From Fistularia commersonii (Eukaryota; Chordata; Actinopteri; Syngnathiformes; Fistulariidae): a stretch of DNA of 64,000 nt. The DNA lies in the NCBI GenBank assembly GCA_037954325.1, contig JBBMNZ010000003.1, positions 25,476,392 to 25,540,391 on the forward strand. The letters run 5' to 3'. The translations under genes were made by a program, and so were the position numbers. The first letter of the stretch is position 1. Every line of letters starts with the position of its first letter. This document shows, piece after piece, positions 10,976 through 22,270 of this stretch. Under the pieces are notes generated by a model that was not told the origin of the DNA, searched no databases, and saw only the letters and a list, made by a program, of their open reading frames with translations.

Positions 10976-12085
10976 CTTAATCACTCAGACCTAGATACAG
11001 AAGAGCTCAACCAAAATAGCACTGCGTTCCGCCCCGTTTATTCCCTCACGTCTGAGCGGCTGTAGCGCCGCCGAATAACCTCCTCCACACTCCGGTGGTG
11101 GCCAGCTCCGACTACAGATGGAGGGAAATTGGATGGGTGGGAGAAGAAAAAAAAAAAAAAAAAAAAAAAGAAATAGAAATAGGACAGGCTGGGCCCCAAG
11201 CAAATAAAACAGGAGAGGAAATCAGTTTTATCATCCAATTATCATTTTGGCCTGACCCCCGTGCACTCAATATGACTAGTTTCAATAATAGATTTAAAAG
11301 TACTTCCCCTACATCCTAATTAGAAGTACCACTTAAAAAAAAAAAAAAAAAAAAAAAAAAGGATTTGCCGGCTTATTAAATCGCCATAAATTAAGTCGTG
11401 AGTTTGCACGTGTTTGGCGGATTCTTGTTCCGTTGCGGGAAAAAATAAACTAAAACGGGGGCTTAAAAAGGGGCTTAATCTTCATCGATGTCAGGTTTGT
11501 AAATTTTAATCAGTTTCCGATGAGTGACATTAATTCATTCACCTTAAAACGGATGGGCGTACTTTTTTTAAGTTTTTTTTTTTTTTTTTTTTATATAAAT
11601 ATCTTTGGCTTCTTCTCAAGACGCATGGAAGCTGGAGAGAACCCAGGTAGGAGAAGACACACACACACACACACACACATGCGCGTCCTTTTTCATTTGC
11701 TGATTAAAAGACATCAAGCTCAGACAGAAGAATGTAAATCCATCAAAACGTCGATTCCCTACAAGGTGGAAGCAACATTAATAACCTTTGCAGGAGCTCA
11801 GATGGTCGCAGGCAAAGGTCGCATGACCCTTTTGTCCAACGACCTCCAGGGGTTAAAACGCTCGGCGGCGTCAGATATCCTATTTCAGGAAACACAGATA
11901 TTCATGTTCGACCTCCCTCATACTTTAGTAAAATACAACAATGCCTGCCCATTTAATTCATGTCATGATAATAATAAAACAACAGCAAAAATTCAAATAT
12001 TACTACATCCACTTATCCAACAACTATCACCACGAATAATAATGATAAAAATAGTTAGCATTGATAGCGTTCTAATTTATACTAT
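10976..12085. other. Intergenic, no gene seen
   Basis: It contains A runs at 11147-11169 and 11336-11360, a T run at 11573-11592 and an AC run at 11658-11679. The open frame 11520-12113 starts in the T run and has no recognisable domain. Confidence 0.4.
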
Positions 12086-13115
12086 TAATTTTGTTATAAT
12101 ATATAATTATTGATATAATTTACATAAGCAAAGCTTATATTTTTAAGATTATGACTTTTATTATCATCATTATCATCAGTAGCACTAAATAAACTATTGC
12201 TGTTATTATTATCATCATTATTAATATTATTATCAGTAGTAGGAGTAGTCGTAATAGTAGTATTAATATTATATATAATAAGTGGCAGTAGAAGAATTAA
12301 GATAAGAACAACTTTATTCATCCCAAAGGAAATTGTTGTGCCAGAGTTACAGAAAATATAACAGCAATAAATAATAAAAAGAAAAAGGCAGAATTAGAAA
12401 TAAGAATAAACTATAAACTATAAAGTGTCATATTAAACAAGTAGTAGTATTATTAGTATTATTAGTAGTTATCATCATCAGGAGCAGCAGCAGCGCCATT
12501 ATTATTATGGTTGTTATCACCATTATTCCAATTATTATAATTGTAATTAAAAATATTGTTGTTTATGTCATTATTATCAGTATTATTATTAGCAGCTTAT
12601 TTCAACTTTGATAATGATTATCATTATTATCATCATTCTTATACGCAGCAGCAAAACCATAGATGTAAATAATTATAATTATAATAATCATATTCGTAGT
12701 AGTAGTAGTAGTAGTAGTAGTAGTAATAGTAGAATTGATATATCTAATAAGTGACAGTAGTAGATTTAGTAGTATTATTAATAGTATTGTCATTGTCATC
12801 ATCATCAGCCACAGCAGCAGCGCCATTATTATTATGATTATTATCACCATTATTTCAATTATTATCATTGCAATTCAATATTGTTGTTTATGTCATCATC
12901 ATCAGTATTATTATTTGCAGCTTATTTTAACTTTGATAATGATTATTATTATTATCATTCTTATACGCAGCAGCAAAACCATAGATGTAAATAATAATAA
13001 TGATAATAAAAATCATATTTATCGTAGTAGTGGAAGTAGTAGTAGTAGTATTTTAATAGCCATTGTAATTCATATTATCATTATTTATTATTATTATTGT
13101 TGTTGTTGTTGCTGT
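12086..13115. repeat. A/T-rich trinucleotide region with ~325-bp duplication
   Basis: It is dominated by ATT/ATC/GTA trinucleotides, including (GTA)n near 12697-12722. Two copies of one block lie head to tail: each has CAGCAGCGCCATTATTATTA, then GTTGTTTATGTCAT, then GCAGCTTATTT.AACTTTG, then ACGCAGCAGCAAAACCATAG. The GCAGCTTATTT words start at 12592 and 12917, an offset of 325. Ile/Thr-rich open frames are low-complexity artefacts. Confidence 0.85.
12303..12425 (-). mobile_element. LINE 3' tail (CR1/L2-type), minus strand
   Basis: AAGAACAACTTTATTCATCC followed by CAAAGGAAATTGTTGTGCCA is the reverse complement of the tail at 8040-8110. It is 5'-truncated and lies within the A/T-rich trinucleotide region, probably inserted by priming on it. 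Confidence 0.75.
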
Positions 13116-13929
13116 TGTTCATACATAAAATTGACATTTTGAATGATTTGAAGGATTTGTTTACCCACCCGTTGGTGTTTTTGTCCTGTGGGAGTCGGCC
13201 TGAGGGGCCGTCTTAGCGGCGGTCCGGACCGAACCACACAGGAATCATTAAAATCGATGCAATCATTTAAAGTGTGACCGCAGCCGGCGGCCGAGGTCGG
13301 TCGTAAAACTAAAAGCGATTGTTAAGTTTCCGCCGAGAGCGTCGGCAATCCATTCCGGAGGCGCTTGGCGATCGGAGAAGGGGGGACTTTTCGGCTAATT
13401 CGGGGTGATCGGCTGCAAACCGACGAGAGTCTGTGTTCTCCAAAAAAAGCAGGAAGTTGTTGTTGTTGTTGTTGTTGTTGTTGTCGCCTAAACGCACGAG
13501 CACACATATCAGCCGGACATCTGCCGCCTGAAAAGCGCAGAAGGTGGTCAGCTCGCAGGAAGCCATGGATCGGCGGGGGAGCCGGGAGGGAGGCCGGGGT
13601 CGCCAGGCACCTTCTACCCTCTCGGACGGAGGGTTAACCTTTCGCGAGATGGTTAGAAGATGATGGAACCTCACACGGCAGCGTGGCCTCGCAGGAAGCT
13701 GATTGGTTGATCCCTCCGTCTGCTGCCCACGAGGAACGCCGCTGTCGACTCGTATATCTTGAATATCTTGACTAATATCTCGAACGGCGTCCCAAAGCTG
13801 AACAGCGATCCAATCGCAGCCGCCGCTGAGGTTGGAGGCGGGGTTTGACCCGGACCACACCTGTCAATCAAAAAGACACAGCCAATCGCTGATTCCTTCA
13901 CTCACATCTTAGGAGTAACTGGGCCGATT
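13116..13929. other. GC-rich intergenic, no gene supported
   Basis: It contains a (GTT)n run at 13455-13484. Overlapping open frames on both strands (up to 183 codons on the minus strand) carry polyglutamine or polyasparagine made by this repeat and no domain. Confidence 0.4.
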
Positions 13930-14260
13930 GTTCTTGGAGAAAGGCGGAGAACCTGAGGTGAACCCTTACATGCAGGGGGAGGACGAGGAGTGGAAACAGG
14001 AAGGAGAACATGGAGGAAAAGCAGGCAGGGGAACCTGGGGAGACTCCAAGAACCAAGGAGAGAACCAGAGCAGGAGAACCTTGAGGGAACTCTGGGAAGA
14101 AGAAGATGGGGAGAACCCAGGAAGGAGATCTGGATGGACCTCCAGCAGGAGAACATAGAGAGGAAACAGAAAAGGGATCCTGTGGGGAGCTCAGGTGAGA
14201 GAACCTGGATAGAACTCTGAAACCCAGATGGTGAGAACCCAGGAGAACCTGGAGCTTCCA
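13930..14260. repeat. Degenerate GGAGAACC-type minisatellite
   Basis: GAGAACCT, GGAGAACA and CAGGAGAACC words recur every 15-30 bp with no fixed phase. The vocabulary is that of the 24/25-bp array at 49605-51095 and of the 3' half of the abundant teleost repeat, so this is probably an older, decayed expansion. A reverse-strand piece of the same repeat lies at about 14565-14660. Confidence 0.6.
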
Positions 14261-15070
14261 CAGTGAGGGAACGTGGCCGAGCGCTGGAACGAAAGCAGGC
14301 GTGAAGCCGTGAAACTCTGAGATATCACAGCCGGCGTTTGATGAGAACAGCAAACACAGCTGATCCCTTCTTGACCTTTCCTGGTGTCGCTGTCGCAACC
14401 AGTGTGATCGCCTTCGTGAAAACCTGGATCTTCTGAATCCTGGCTTTCCTGCACCTTCAACTCGCTCATTAACATTCTGGAGAACTCGTGTTTGTGTTTC
14501 GTGTTTTGCGTTGGTGCGTCGGCCTCGCGGCGAGAAGATCCCCGCTTGGATCCCCACAGGTGGTCTTTGTGGTGGAGGATCCAGGTTCTCCACGTGTGCG
14601 TGGGGTTCCTCAGGGTTCTCCGGGTTCCTCCAACAGTCCAAACACAAGCAGGAGGTTCAGACTTATAGATAATGAAAAAATGAATTCCTCAGTGGTTTTA
14701 AACAGTGTGTGTGTGTGTTTCTAGCCATAGTGTTGATACAAAGGTGTGTATTCTTTCAAAGTGTTTAATTTACCAGTCACTTTCTTTTTTCTAAATGAAT
14801 TAAGTTAAACAAATTCAATTAAATACACGATATATTCAAATATATATAAATACATTTTCAGTAGACACTCACTACTTAACAGATTTTTTTTTTTTTTTGT
14901 AATTTGTTTTTTGCAATTTGTCGTTATTATTATAATGTTTTTTTCAATATTCTATTTTATCATTTTATCTAATATTTTAAAAGTAAGAGTAGGAATAAAA
15001 CATAAATTAAAACTAATTTTGTAAAATAAATAAAATACGAGATCTCCTTTCCCGGCACTCATTCTTGCAG

Positions 15071-15142
15071 GAAACAGACGGCCAATCGGATCCGTCGACG
15101 GACGAGAACCTCAGCGAGATGATGAGGTCATCGTCCAAGTGA
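15071..15142 (+). other. Candidate short terminal exon (unproven)
   Basis: A pyrimidine-rich stretch ends in CACTCATTCTTGCAG at 15070, a good acceptor. From the next base, 23 in-frame codons (beginning ETDGQSD, including DENLSEMM and ending SSSK) run to a TGA at 15140-15142. Alternatively GTGAGG at 15139 could be a donor, giving a 68-bp internal exon. The peptide is acidic and serine-rich, and I do not recognise it. No partner exon was found upstream, where 14700-15060 is A/T-rich. It may be chance. Confidence 0.2.
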
Positions 15143-15386
15143 GGAAGAAATCTCGCTCTCAAACAATTTGCAGCTCCAAAAATCGCCCAAAAACCCCCTT
15201 CAAAACATGTCGCGAGGTCGGGACGACGATACGGTTCGTTCGGTTCACATTTTCAACCAGAAAAAAACAAAAAGCGGAAGCAGCAACTGCCTAGAAGGAT
15301 GTTTCTGCAGAAACAAACACACCAGTAAAGCATCAGCCTGAGGAAGGAGCTTCGTAAAGGGTTGGTTGAGGTTTAATAGTTAATAT

Positions 15387-15898
15387 ACTGCTCAAAAATA
15401 TAAAGGGAACGATTTAACCACAAAATGTAGCTCTTGTCCTTCACATGTGTGTGAAACCAAAGTGTCCACTCAGGAAGCAACGAGGATTTATTTGGATTTG
15501 TTTTAAGGATCCAAGTTTTTGCTCTTTCATTTTAAGATTATGAATAAGAATGAGAACAACTTTACTTATCCCAAAGGAAATTGTTTTGCCAGAGTTTCAA
15601 GTAAAACATAACAATGATAAATAATAGTAGGAAATTGTATGAACAGTCAAAAAAAAAGGGGGGGAGAATAAGAAATACAAATAAAACTATAAAGTGTCAA
15701 AGTCAAGGCTGTAAAGTGTTTCAAGATCTTTTGATTTTGATTCCAGACCTCCATGTTTTCATACATTGGAGTTCCATTGATCATTTTGGTGTGATTTTAT
15801 TGTCAGCACATCAAACTCTGCAAAGAATTTAATAAGAATATTTCATTCATTCAGATCTGGGATGTTATTTTAATATTTCCTTTATTTTTTTGGAGCAG
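15387..15898 (-). mobile_element. Tc1/mariner-like MITE split by a LINE tail
   Basis: The left end CTGCTCAAAAATATAAAGGG and the right end TTTCCTTTATTTTTTTGGAG are inverted. Internally, GTGTCCACTCAGGAAGCAAC and CCAGACCTCCATG match, in reverse, the copies at 31968-32325 and 40370-40725. About 180 bp (15541-15715) is a foreign LINE tail sitting in the middle. It is more diverged than the other two copies, hence older. No transposase is present. Confidence 0.8.
15541..15715 (-). mobile_element. LINE 3' tail nested in the MITE
   Basis: AATGAGAACAACTTTACTTA, then CCCAAAGGAAATTGTTTTGC, then A/T-rich sequence with GGGGGGAGAATAAGAAATAC. It matches the tails at 12303 and 27655 in the same orientation. 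Its position inside the MITE shows that it inserted later. Confidence 0.75.
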
Positions 15899-15989
15899 CT
15901 TATATTTGTAAATACCATCAAAATGATCACGTCTCGACTTCACGGGAACGCGACTCCTGCAAAAACTGAGCGTAAACTGCAGTGTATGT

Positions 15990-16065
15990 AAGTGTGTGTG
16001 TGTGTGTGTGTACTGAACGCGAAAGAGAAGCTAATGTCACAAGGTGATTGCCTTAGGGGTTGGAA

Positions 16066-16100
<35 letters not shown>

Positions 16101-16240
16101 AGGGGCTTCCCGGTGTGATGTCGCCTCGGTGCACCAAATGAGCCAGAACTGGCTGTTGCACTTTCTTGTTGGTCAATTCCAGACGTAGGAACCAGAGAGA
16201 TCAATGAGGCCGCCGCCGCCGCCGCCGCCGCCGCCTCCGC
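15990..16240. repeat. TG microsatellites and a CCG run
   Basis: (GT)n lies at 15992-16010 and 16065-16098, and (GCC)n lies at 16209-16239. They are embedded in otherwise undistinguished sequence. Confidence 0.85.
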
Positions 16241-17465
16241 CGCCACTTCGCTCTCTCCCTCCTGGCAGTGTTTTTTTTTTCCTGTCAGGATGGAGTGATG
16301 GAGGACAACGGACGGGAGGGGAAAAAAAAGCGCCGGCGCAGAGGGGACGGCGGGGTCGTGGAGGTTAATGGTGCTGCTGGTGATTATTTGCAGGTGTAAA
16401 TGATATGAGATTAATCATTCAGCTCCACGGTAACAGGAAGTGAGAAATGGCGCCGCCATCCAACCCTATTATTATGATGCGACGCCATGACAGCTGTGGA
16501 AAAAGATGGCCTCCGAACGTAAACACTCATCCGCAGGAGGTCTCCACGGCCAATCATCTGCCACCGACGCCAAACAATTCCATCCATAACCCTCCCGTTT
16601 GGTCTTCCTCCAGACCTTTCACACACACATATACACCTTCTGTTCAGGAAGACACACACACACACACACCACTTTTCCGCAGTCAATCCACGCAGCTCTG
16701 TAAAGAGGCCGGTGCGTTCGCTGCACGCCGTCTCTCCGACGTGTGTGTGTAGAGTTACAGAATCGAACCGACAAAATGCAAGTGCTTAATAGCACTTAGC
16801 AGTTTAGCTGACTGGTGTGTGTGTGTGTTTGTGTGTGTGTGTGAGCGCTTCTTGGCAGCCCTTATTGTCTTGCTAGTTGCTACGACAACATCGCAAGCCC
16901 TTTGAAATTCTGCTGTTCCTGCACAGCGGCTCGGAGAGCGTCCGCGACACCTCGCAACAAGATGTTTAGCACGGTGTGTGTGTGTGTGTGTGTGTGTGTC
17001 TGCAGCAGAGCGTGACACCACACTGGATTTTAAACAAAATCCTATCAAACTGCAATGAAAAAGAACAGTAGCTTCCATTCTTTTGCCGAAGCTTCCTATT
17101 TTTTTTTTTTTTCCCGCCCTTGTTATCTGGATCTGGTGTCTGCATCTTCACACCTCACCTGGCTGCAACCGGCAGATCCCCGAAAAGGACGACGGACGGG
17201 CCGAGGCTGCGAGAACGACCAAATCGAACACGAGAAAAAGGAAATGAGATATTTCCACATCGACCTGATACATCGGCGCGTGAGAGCTAAAGTAGCGTTA
17301 GCCGGATCGGCGTCCGGTGCTTCATCACGTCCCGCGATGAAGGATGGAATCGATCGAAAAACCCTCGGGAGTCACGTGTGAATCCGGTTGCATCGATGAA
17401 TGCGGATTATTGATCAGATACCGGTCGCTGAACGAGCTGATGAGAAAAAAAAAAAAAAAAAAAAC
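16241..17465. other. Intergenic, no gene seen
   Basis: This is mixed sequence with CA/TG runs at 16620-16672, 16814-16842 and 16974-16999, a T run near 17099-17112 and an A run at 17444-17464. Open frames are short and without domains. Confidence 0.4.
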
Positions 17466-18042
17466 GGGAAAAAAATAAGTAAATAAAGAAATGAAAAAAA
17501 GCAAGTAAATATGTAAATAAACACAGAGTTAAACAAAAGAAAAAAAAAATGAATAAATGCATGATGAAAAAGAATTTCTGAAATGCATAAATAAAAATCG
17601 AAATAAATAAATATAATTTAATTAAATAAATGAAATCAAAATAAATGAACACATTCAATAAAAATGAATTCAATTAAAACAAATTCATTAATCGAATAAA
17701 AAGTGTAGATATGAAATAAGATTAAAAAGGGAAATATATATAAAAACATACTTTGTATGCATATTTGATCAAATATATATGCATACAAAATATGTTTTTA
17801 TATATATTTCCCAATTAATGAATTTGTTTTAATTGAATTCATTTTTATTGAATGAATTAATATATTTGAATTACATTTGTTTAATTAGATTTTATTTATT
17901 TATTTATTTAGATTTTTATTTATGTGTTTCACAAATTCTTTTTCATCATGCATTTATTCATTTTTTTTAATTTTTTCTCTTGTTTAACTCTGTGTTTATT
18001 TACATATTTACTTGCTTTTTTTTTTCATTTATCTATTTCCCA
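17466..18042. repeat. Large A/T-rich inverted repeat (foldback)
   Basis: The centre is TGATCA at 17766-17771. An inner near-perfect palindrome covers about 17729-17812 (GGGAAATATATATAAAAACA left, TGTTTTTATATATATTTCCC right). Outer arms 17466-17692 and 17813-18042 are complementary over about 230 bp: AACACAGAGTTAAACAA against TTGTTTAACTCTGTGTT, ATGAATAAATGCATGATGAA against TTCATCATGCATTTATTCAT, and AAAATGAATTCAATTAAAAC against its complement. The left arm has about 36 extra bases (17693-17728). It could be a foldback MITE or an inverted duplication. Confidence 0.85.
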
Positions 18043-18141
18043 GGTCTCGTAAGTCAACATGTCAAAGTAGCCATCTTCCATCCTGCATTTTCTAGATGCA
18101 CATTATATTTTCAGCGCTATTTCTTCATCCTTTCACTCTGA

Positions 18142-18174
<33 letters not shown>

Positions 18175-19016
18175 ACTCGTGCATAAGGTAGCCGGGAGTG
18201 TGAAGCAGCTGGCCGGGCCGGCGGGGGGGCGACACCTCGGGGGGTTCGAACAGATCGAGGATGATTCCAGACCCGGGCAGGAGTCACGGCTCAGACGGCT
18301 AATTCACAGATTAGCCCGACTGGACTCCCTCGGCAGCGGCGTGAAGATGTGTGTCAGCTCCCTCCTGGATACCGCGGTCAAGGTTTTACATCAACAACAA
18401 CAAGAAAACCTCCGCGTGGACCCACGGTTGTTCCACGTGTGTGTGAAGCTCTCACACACACTCTGCAGATTGCCTTCCCTACCGTGAGAGTGGGGTTAAA
18501 AAAAAAAAAAAAAAAAAAAGACAGGTCAGAAAAATAACTATCCGGTTTGGGGTGGTTTCTTCTGAATGTGCGTCCTGGAAATGATTCATTTTTCGGGGAA
18601 AGCATCGCAGCCCTGCGTTTTAGCTCCATACATCTGGAGGACGCTCCGTAATCCCATATCTATGTTTGGTGTTTGTTGTTTTGGTCTGTTTGCAGGGAAG
18701 TTTGTCTCCAAACTTTGGAGATCTGAAGCTCCGGCTTAATAATTGTGTTTTGGATTGGTTTCGTCCTGCAGTGGAGGACGTTTGCACCCGAACTCCTCTC
18801 TGCTTGCAAGGGTTATCCAAAGCGGAGCGATAATAACGGAGGGACCAGCCTCTTGCAGAAATAAGACTAATAAAAAAACTTTTTATTCAAGTTTTAGTTT
18901 TTTTTTTTCTTTCATCTTGTTACAAACTTCACCGCGGGCGTCATCTAATAAACCACCCTTTGCCATCTGACACAACAAAAATAATTATGATAATACTTTT
19001 ACTGTAATTATGATTA
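18043..19016. other. Intergenic with CA run, no gene supported
   Basis: (CA)n lies at 18141-18176 and an A run at 18499-18519. The 102-codon open frame at 18179-18487 begins in CA-repeat flank and shows no domain. The acceptor-like TTGGTTTCGTCCTGCAG near 18772 is not followed by a convincing coding frame. Confidence 0.4.
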
Positions 19017-19297
19017 CAGGGCTGTCTCAGAAAATTATGATATTGTGATAAAGTTCTTTATCTTCTGTAATGCAATTACAAAAACAAAAAAATATGGATT
19101 CATTACAAATCAACTGAAATATTGCAAGCCTTTTATTATTTTAATATTGCTGATTATGGCTTACATCATAAGAAAACTCAAAAATCCTATCTCAAAATAT
19201 TAGAAGATTATGAAAAATTAATTTTTGTGTTTTTTTAATTGCATTACAGAAGGTAAAGAACTTTATCACAATATTCTAGTTTTCTAAGATAGTCCTA
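19017..19297. mobile_element. Non-autonomous DNA transposon (MITE), ~59-bp inverted ends
   Basis: The left terminus (19019-19077) includes ATTGTGATAAAGTTCTTTAT and TTCTGTAATGCAATT. The right terminus (19238-19296) is its reverse complement with a few differences (AATTGCATTACAGAAGGTAA, then AGAACTTTATCACAATATTC). The interior carries GCAAGCCTTTTATTATTTTA. This end sequence is common in fish genomes. There is no coding capacity and the superfamily is not assigned. Confidence 0.75.
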
Positions 19298-19369
19298 TAT
19301 ATTGTATATTATTATTATTATACAATTATCTCTATTATTAGTAGTAACAATAACAGCAACAGCAACAAC

Positions 19370-19390
19370 AACAATATATAAAAACACTGA

Positions 19391-19437
<47 letters not shown>

Positions 19438-19541
19438 TAATAACGACAACGGTGACAAACGAAGACGAATGACTAAAATAATAATAATAATAATAATAAT
19501 ATTAATAATAATAATAATAATAATAACAATAATAATAATGT
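19370..19541. repeat. AAT trinucleotide arrays
   Basis: (AAT)n runs occupy about 19391-19435 and 19477-19541, separated by GATAATAACGACAACGGTG-type sequence. Confidence 0.9.
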
Positions 19542-21725
19542 AGTGGTCTCTAATGATCCAAATTTAATTCATTCCAGAAGTGGGTTCATATATCAATTTT
19601 TTCGAATCGTCTATGAATTTTCCCTATTGAAAATAACAGAAAACACATTCATTTGTTCCACACACACCGAAACAAACAAAATATGGATATTAATAAAGAA
19701 TAAAACTGAAAAAGAAGTGCCTTACCCCTTGCTTATTTCGGCATTATGATGACTGTTAAAAATACACAAAATAACCACAAAGATATAAACTGATGCCACA
19801 TAATAGAGAGGAAAACCACAAGAAATATGCGCACTGTACCAACTACCAAGTGGCCGCCGGATGCTGGAAGCTGCGAGGCGTTCTTCAAGGCGCTAACAGC
19901 GACCAGCGTCGAATCAGAAGATGCGGCGGCGGTGTGAATCGTGAATCGTATAATCGTATAATTTACATTTTCTCGCGCTAATATTCTTATCGGGATTTTT
20001 TTTTTTTTCAGATTTCAAGGAAAAAATTTGCTTGTAAAAAATGTTATTATATTTTTTTGATACCTTCGGGGGGGGGGAAATAAATAAATAAATACATTTA
20101 AAAAAAAATATATATATATATGAATGGGTTCAGATCTGTAGGGGGCTCTGTAATAATGACAATAATAATATTTAAAAAAAAACAATAGGGACACACGGCT
20201 ACGATATATTCATTCATGCATGCATTCGTGCTTCTGTACTTTCATGCATTCATGCATTCGTGCTTTCTTGTGTTCAAATCCGCTCACACCAAACTGCAGG
20301 AGTCACCGCACGATGATTAATTCAATCTCTGTTCCCAGAGTCCGATTGGGGTTCATTAAAATCGGGCCGCTCAGAAATGACAGGAAGCAGTGGATCGGGC
20401 GAGTTGCTGGGCGTTGAAGCTTATTGTCTTCTTTTTTTCTTTTTTTTTTGGCAGAAAACTCAAGCTGATCGTATTAAGCTCCCTGGAAAGGCTCGTTTCT
20501 TCTGCCGCCTCAAAGTCCAGTCCAAACACAATCACAGAAGAAGATTTGCTTTAACAATTTACAGACTAATTACAGGCACGTTAATTACAACTCGATACAA
20601 AGACGCGAAGGTTTTGTTCTATATTGACAAATCTGGAAAGTGGCTCAGGCCATTAGCAAAATAAATGATATTGAGTTCCGAATCATCGGAATTATTGTGA
20701 AATTCACAACGTTTCGCCCGGAGAAGGTTAAATCCACGTCCGTCACGTCCTCGGGGTCAGCGCTCGGTTTCTTCGCCGTTTAAATCATGCATAAAAAAAA
20801 ATTAAAAAAAACCCGCAGACCGACATCGAGGTGCAAAACCGTTTGGGAGACACGATGCTTCATGGACGCATTCGATGTCTAATTTCCATTTCACATTTTG
20901 GAAAAAAAGAAAAAAAAAAAAAAAACAAGTATACACTCACACAGCAGGTGCAATTCCAGGTATCTTTAAATCCCTGGCACGATGTAAAACGTGCACACAC
21001 ACACACACACTTAAGCAAAAAGTAAGCTGTGCCTGCAGACGCACTGGTCTCATCTCCGTCCTTTTCCCCGGGGACTGTAATTCCCACAATGCAACGCGTT
21101 TCTTCCAGCTCTTATTACAGGGAGGGGTGGCTGTGCGGGACCTGAGCCGCATCGAGCTGTAAGCCTTGCAAGGAGGTGATAATCCTCCGCAGGAGGGCTG
21201 GAGGTCCAGCAGAAGGTCCCAAACACAAGGTGTTAAAACTGATCACTTCCTCCCTGCAATTATATGCGTCCAACAAAGTGGATTATCGGCTCTGGGGTTA
21301 ATTAGGTACTTCCTGGTCACTCTGAATCCGCCCGGCTCTCGACGCCCCCCTCGTCTCCAGCCGGCTTTGCAGGACATGGCGCTCATTGTTAGCGGCATTC
21401 ATGCCCGGAATTAGCGCTCGCGGCCTGGGAGGCTGCGCCTGATGGCTTTATCCCTGACCTTTCACCCCCGGAGGATAAAAAAAAAAAAAAAAAACAGAAA
21501 AAATAGCACTGAGCAAACAATCCAGGAAGGTCCACCGCCAGAACCGGCATCCCTGAGCCTCAGTCCATGCAGTCCCACAGGGGTAACACTGTGTTTCACA
21601 TTCAGGGAGGTTTGCCTTCCCCAAATCCCCCAAAAAGATGTACCTTCGTCCCCATCTAACACCCACATCAGCAGAACAACTCCATCTAGTAACGTGGACC
21701 AGCCCCAAACTCTGAGTTATATATA
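19542..21725. other. Intergenic, possible conserved noncoding DNA, no gene supported
   Basis: Simple repeats lie near 20060-20120 (G run, AAAT, TA) and at 20200-20262 (CATTCATGCATT), with A runs at 20898-20925 and 21478-21494. The sequence 20440-20700 is A/T-rich, non-repetitive and dense in TTAATTA-type words, so it could be an enhancer; a long open frame there (20377-20664) has no domain. No RNA gene was recognised. Confidence 0.4.
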
Positions 21726-22002
21726 TACCGTAATTTCCGGACTATTGGGCGCACCTCAATATAAGCCGCACCAACTAGCCGATCGCTATCTTGGTCTTCC
21801 TCCTGCGCGCTAAAACCGTCAAAGTCGTCTTCTTCGGTGTCGGAGTTGAACAGACTCAGAATTTCGTGACGAGGATAAATGTTTTAGCGGCGTGAAGCTC
21901 GTTAGCGCCCCCCTCCCCCCCCCCCCCCCAAAAAGTCCATATATTAGCCGCATCGTTGTTTACGTGAAAAAAGTCGCGGCTTATCATTCGGAAATTACGG
22001 TA
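21726..22002 (-). mobile_element. Pogo-like MITE retaining a transposase-tail fragment, copy 1
   Basis: The ends TACCGTAATTTCCGGACTAT and TTCGGAAATTACGGTA are inverted and TA-flanked. Read on the minus strand, the middle encodes an acidic stretch, FNSDTEEDDFDGFS, in frame with flanking residues. An acidic C-terminal tail of this kind is typical of pogo/Tigger-class transposases (inference). A C run (about 21908-21929) interrupts the element. The catalytic domain is absent. Copy 2 lies at 40958-41421. Confidence 0.75.
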
Positions 22003-22246
22003 TGCACATCGGAAACTCCCCAAAGGCCATCGGAACGGAAGAAGCCTTTTCAACAAGATGTAACTCCCGTTTCGTCCGGTATGCTCCGATACCATTGACG
22101 TTTCCAGGCGCCGCTGGATTTGGAGATGACTCCTCTAGGGCTATTTCCAGACTGCTGTTCCTTTAAGTTTCGCCCAGGAGATGATAGGTCCTTCATTGTG
22201 AGTTAAGTGCTAAGCGTTTGACCCTTGCGTGCCTGCTGCTAATCAG

Positions 22247-22270
22247 CCCCCCCCCCCCCCCCCCCCCCCC
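22247..22270. repeat. C homopolymer (24 C)
   Basis: An uninterrupted run of 24 C between ATCAG and AGCTATC. The flanks on both sides (22003-22246 and 22271-23156) show no recognisable gene. Confidence 0.9.

Noticed and set aside
18745..18820. Acceptor-like TCGTCCTGCAG with following open frame
   Set aside because: The frame shows no domain, no donor follows, and the sequence turns into T-rich repeat.
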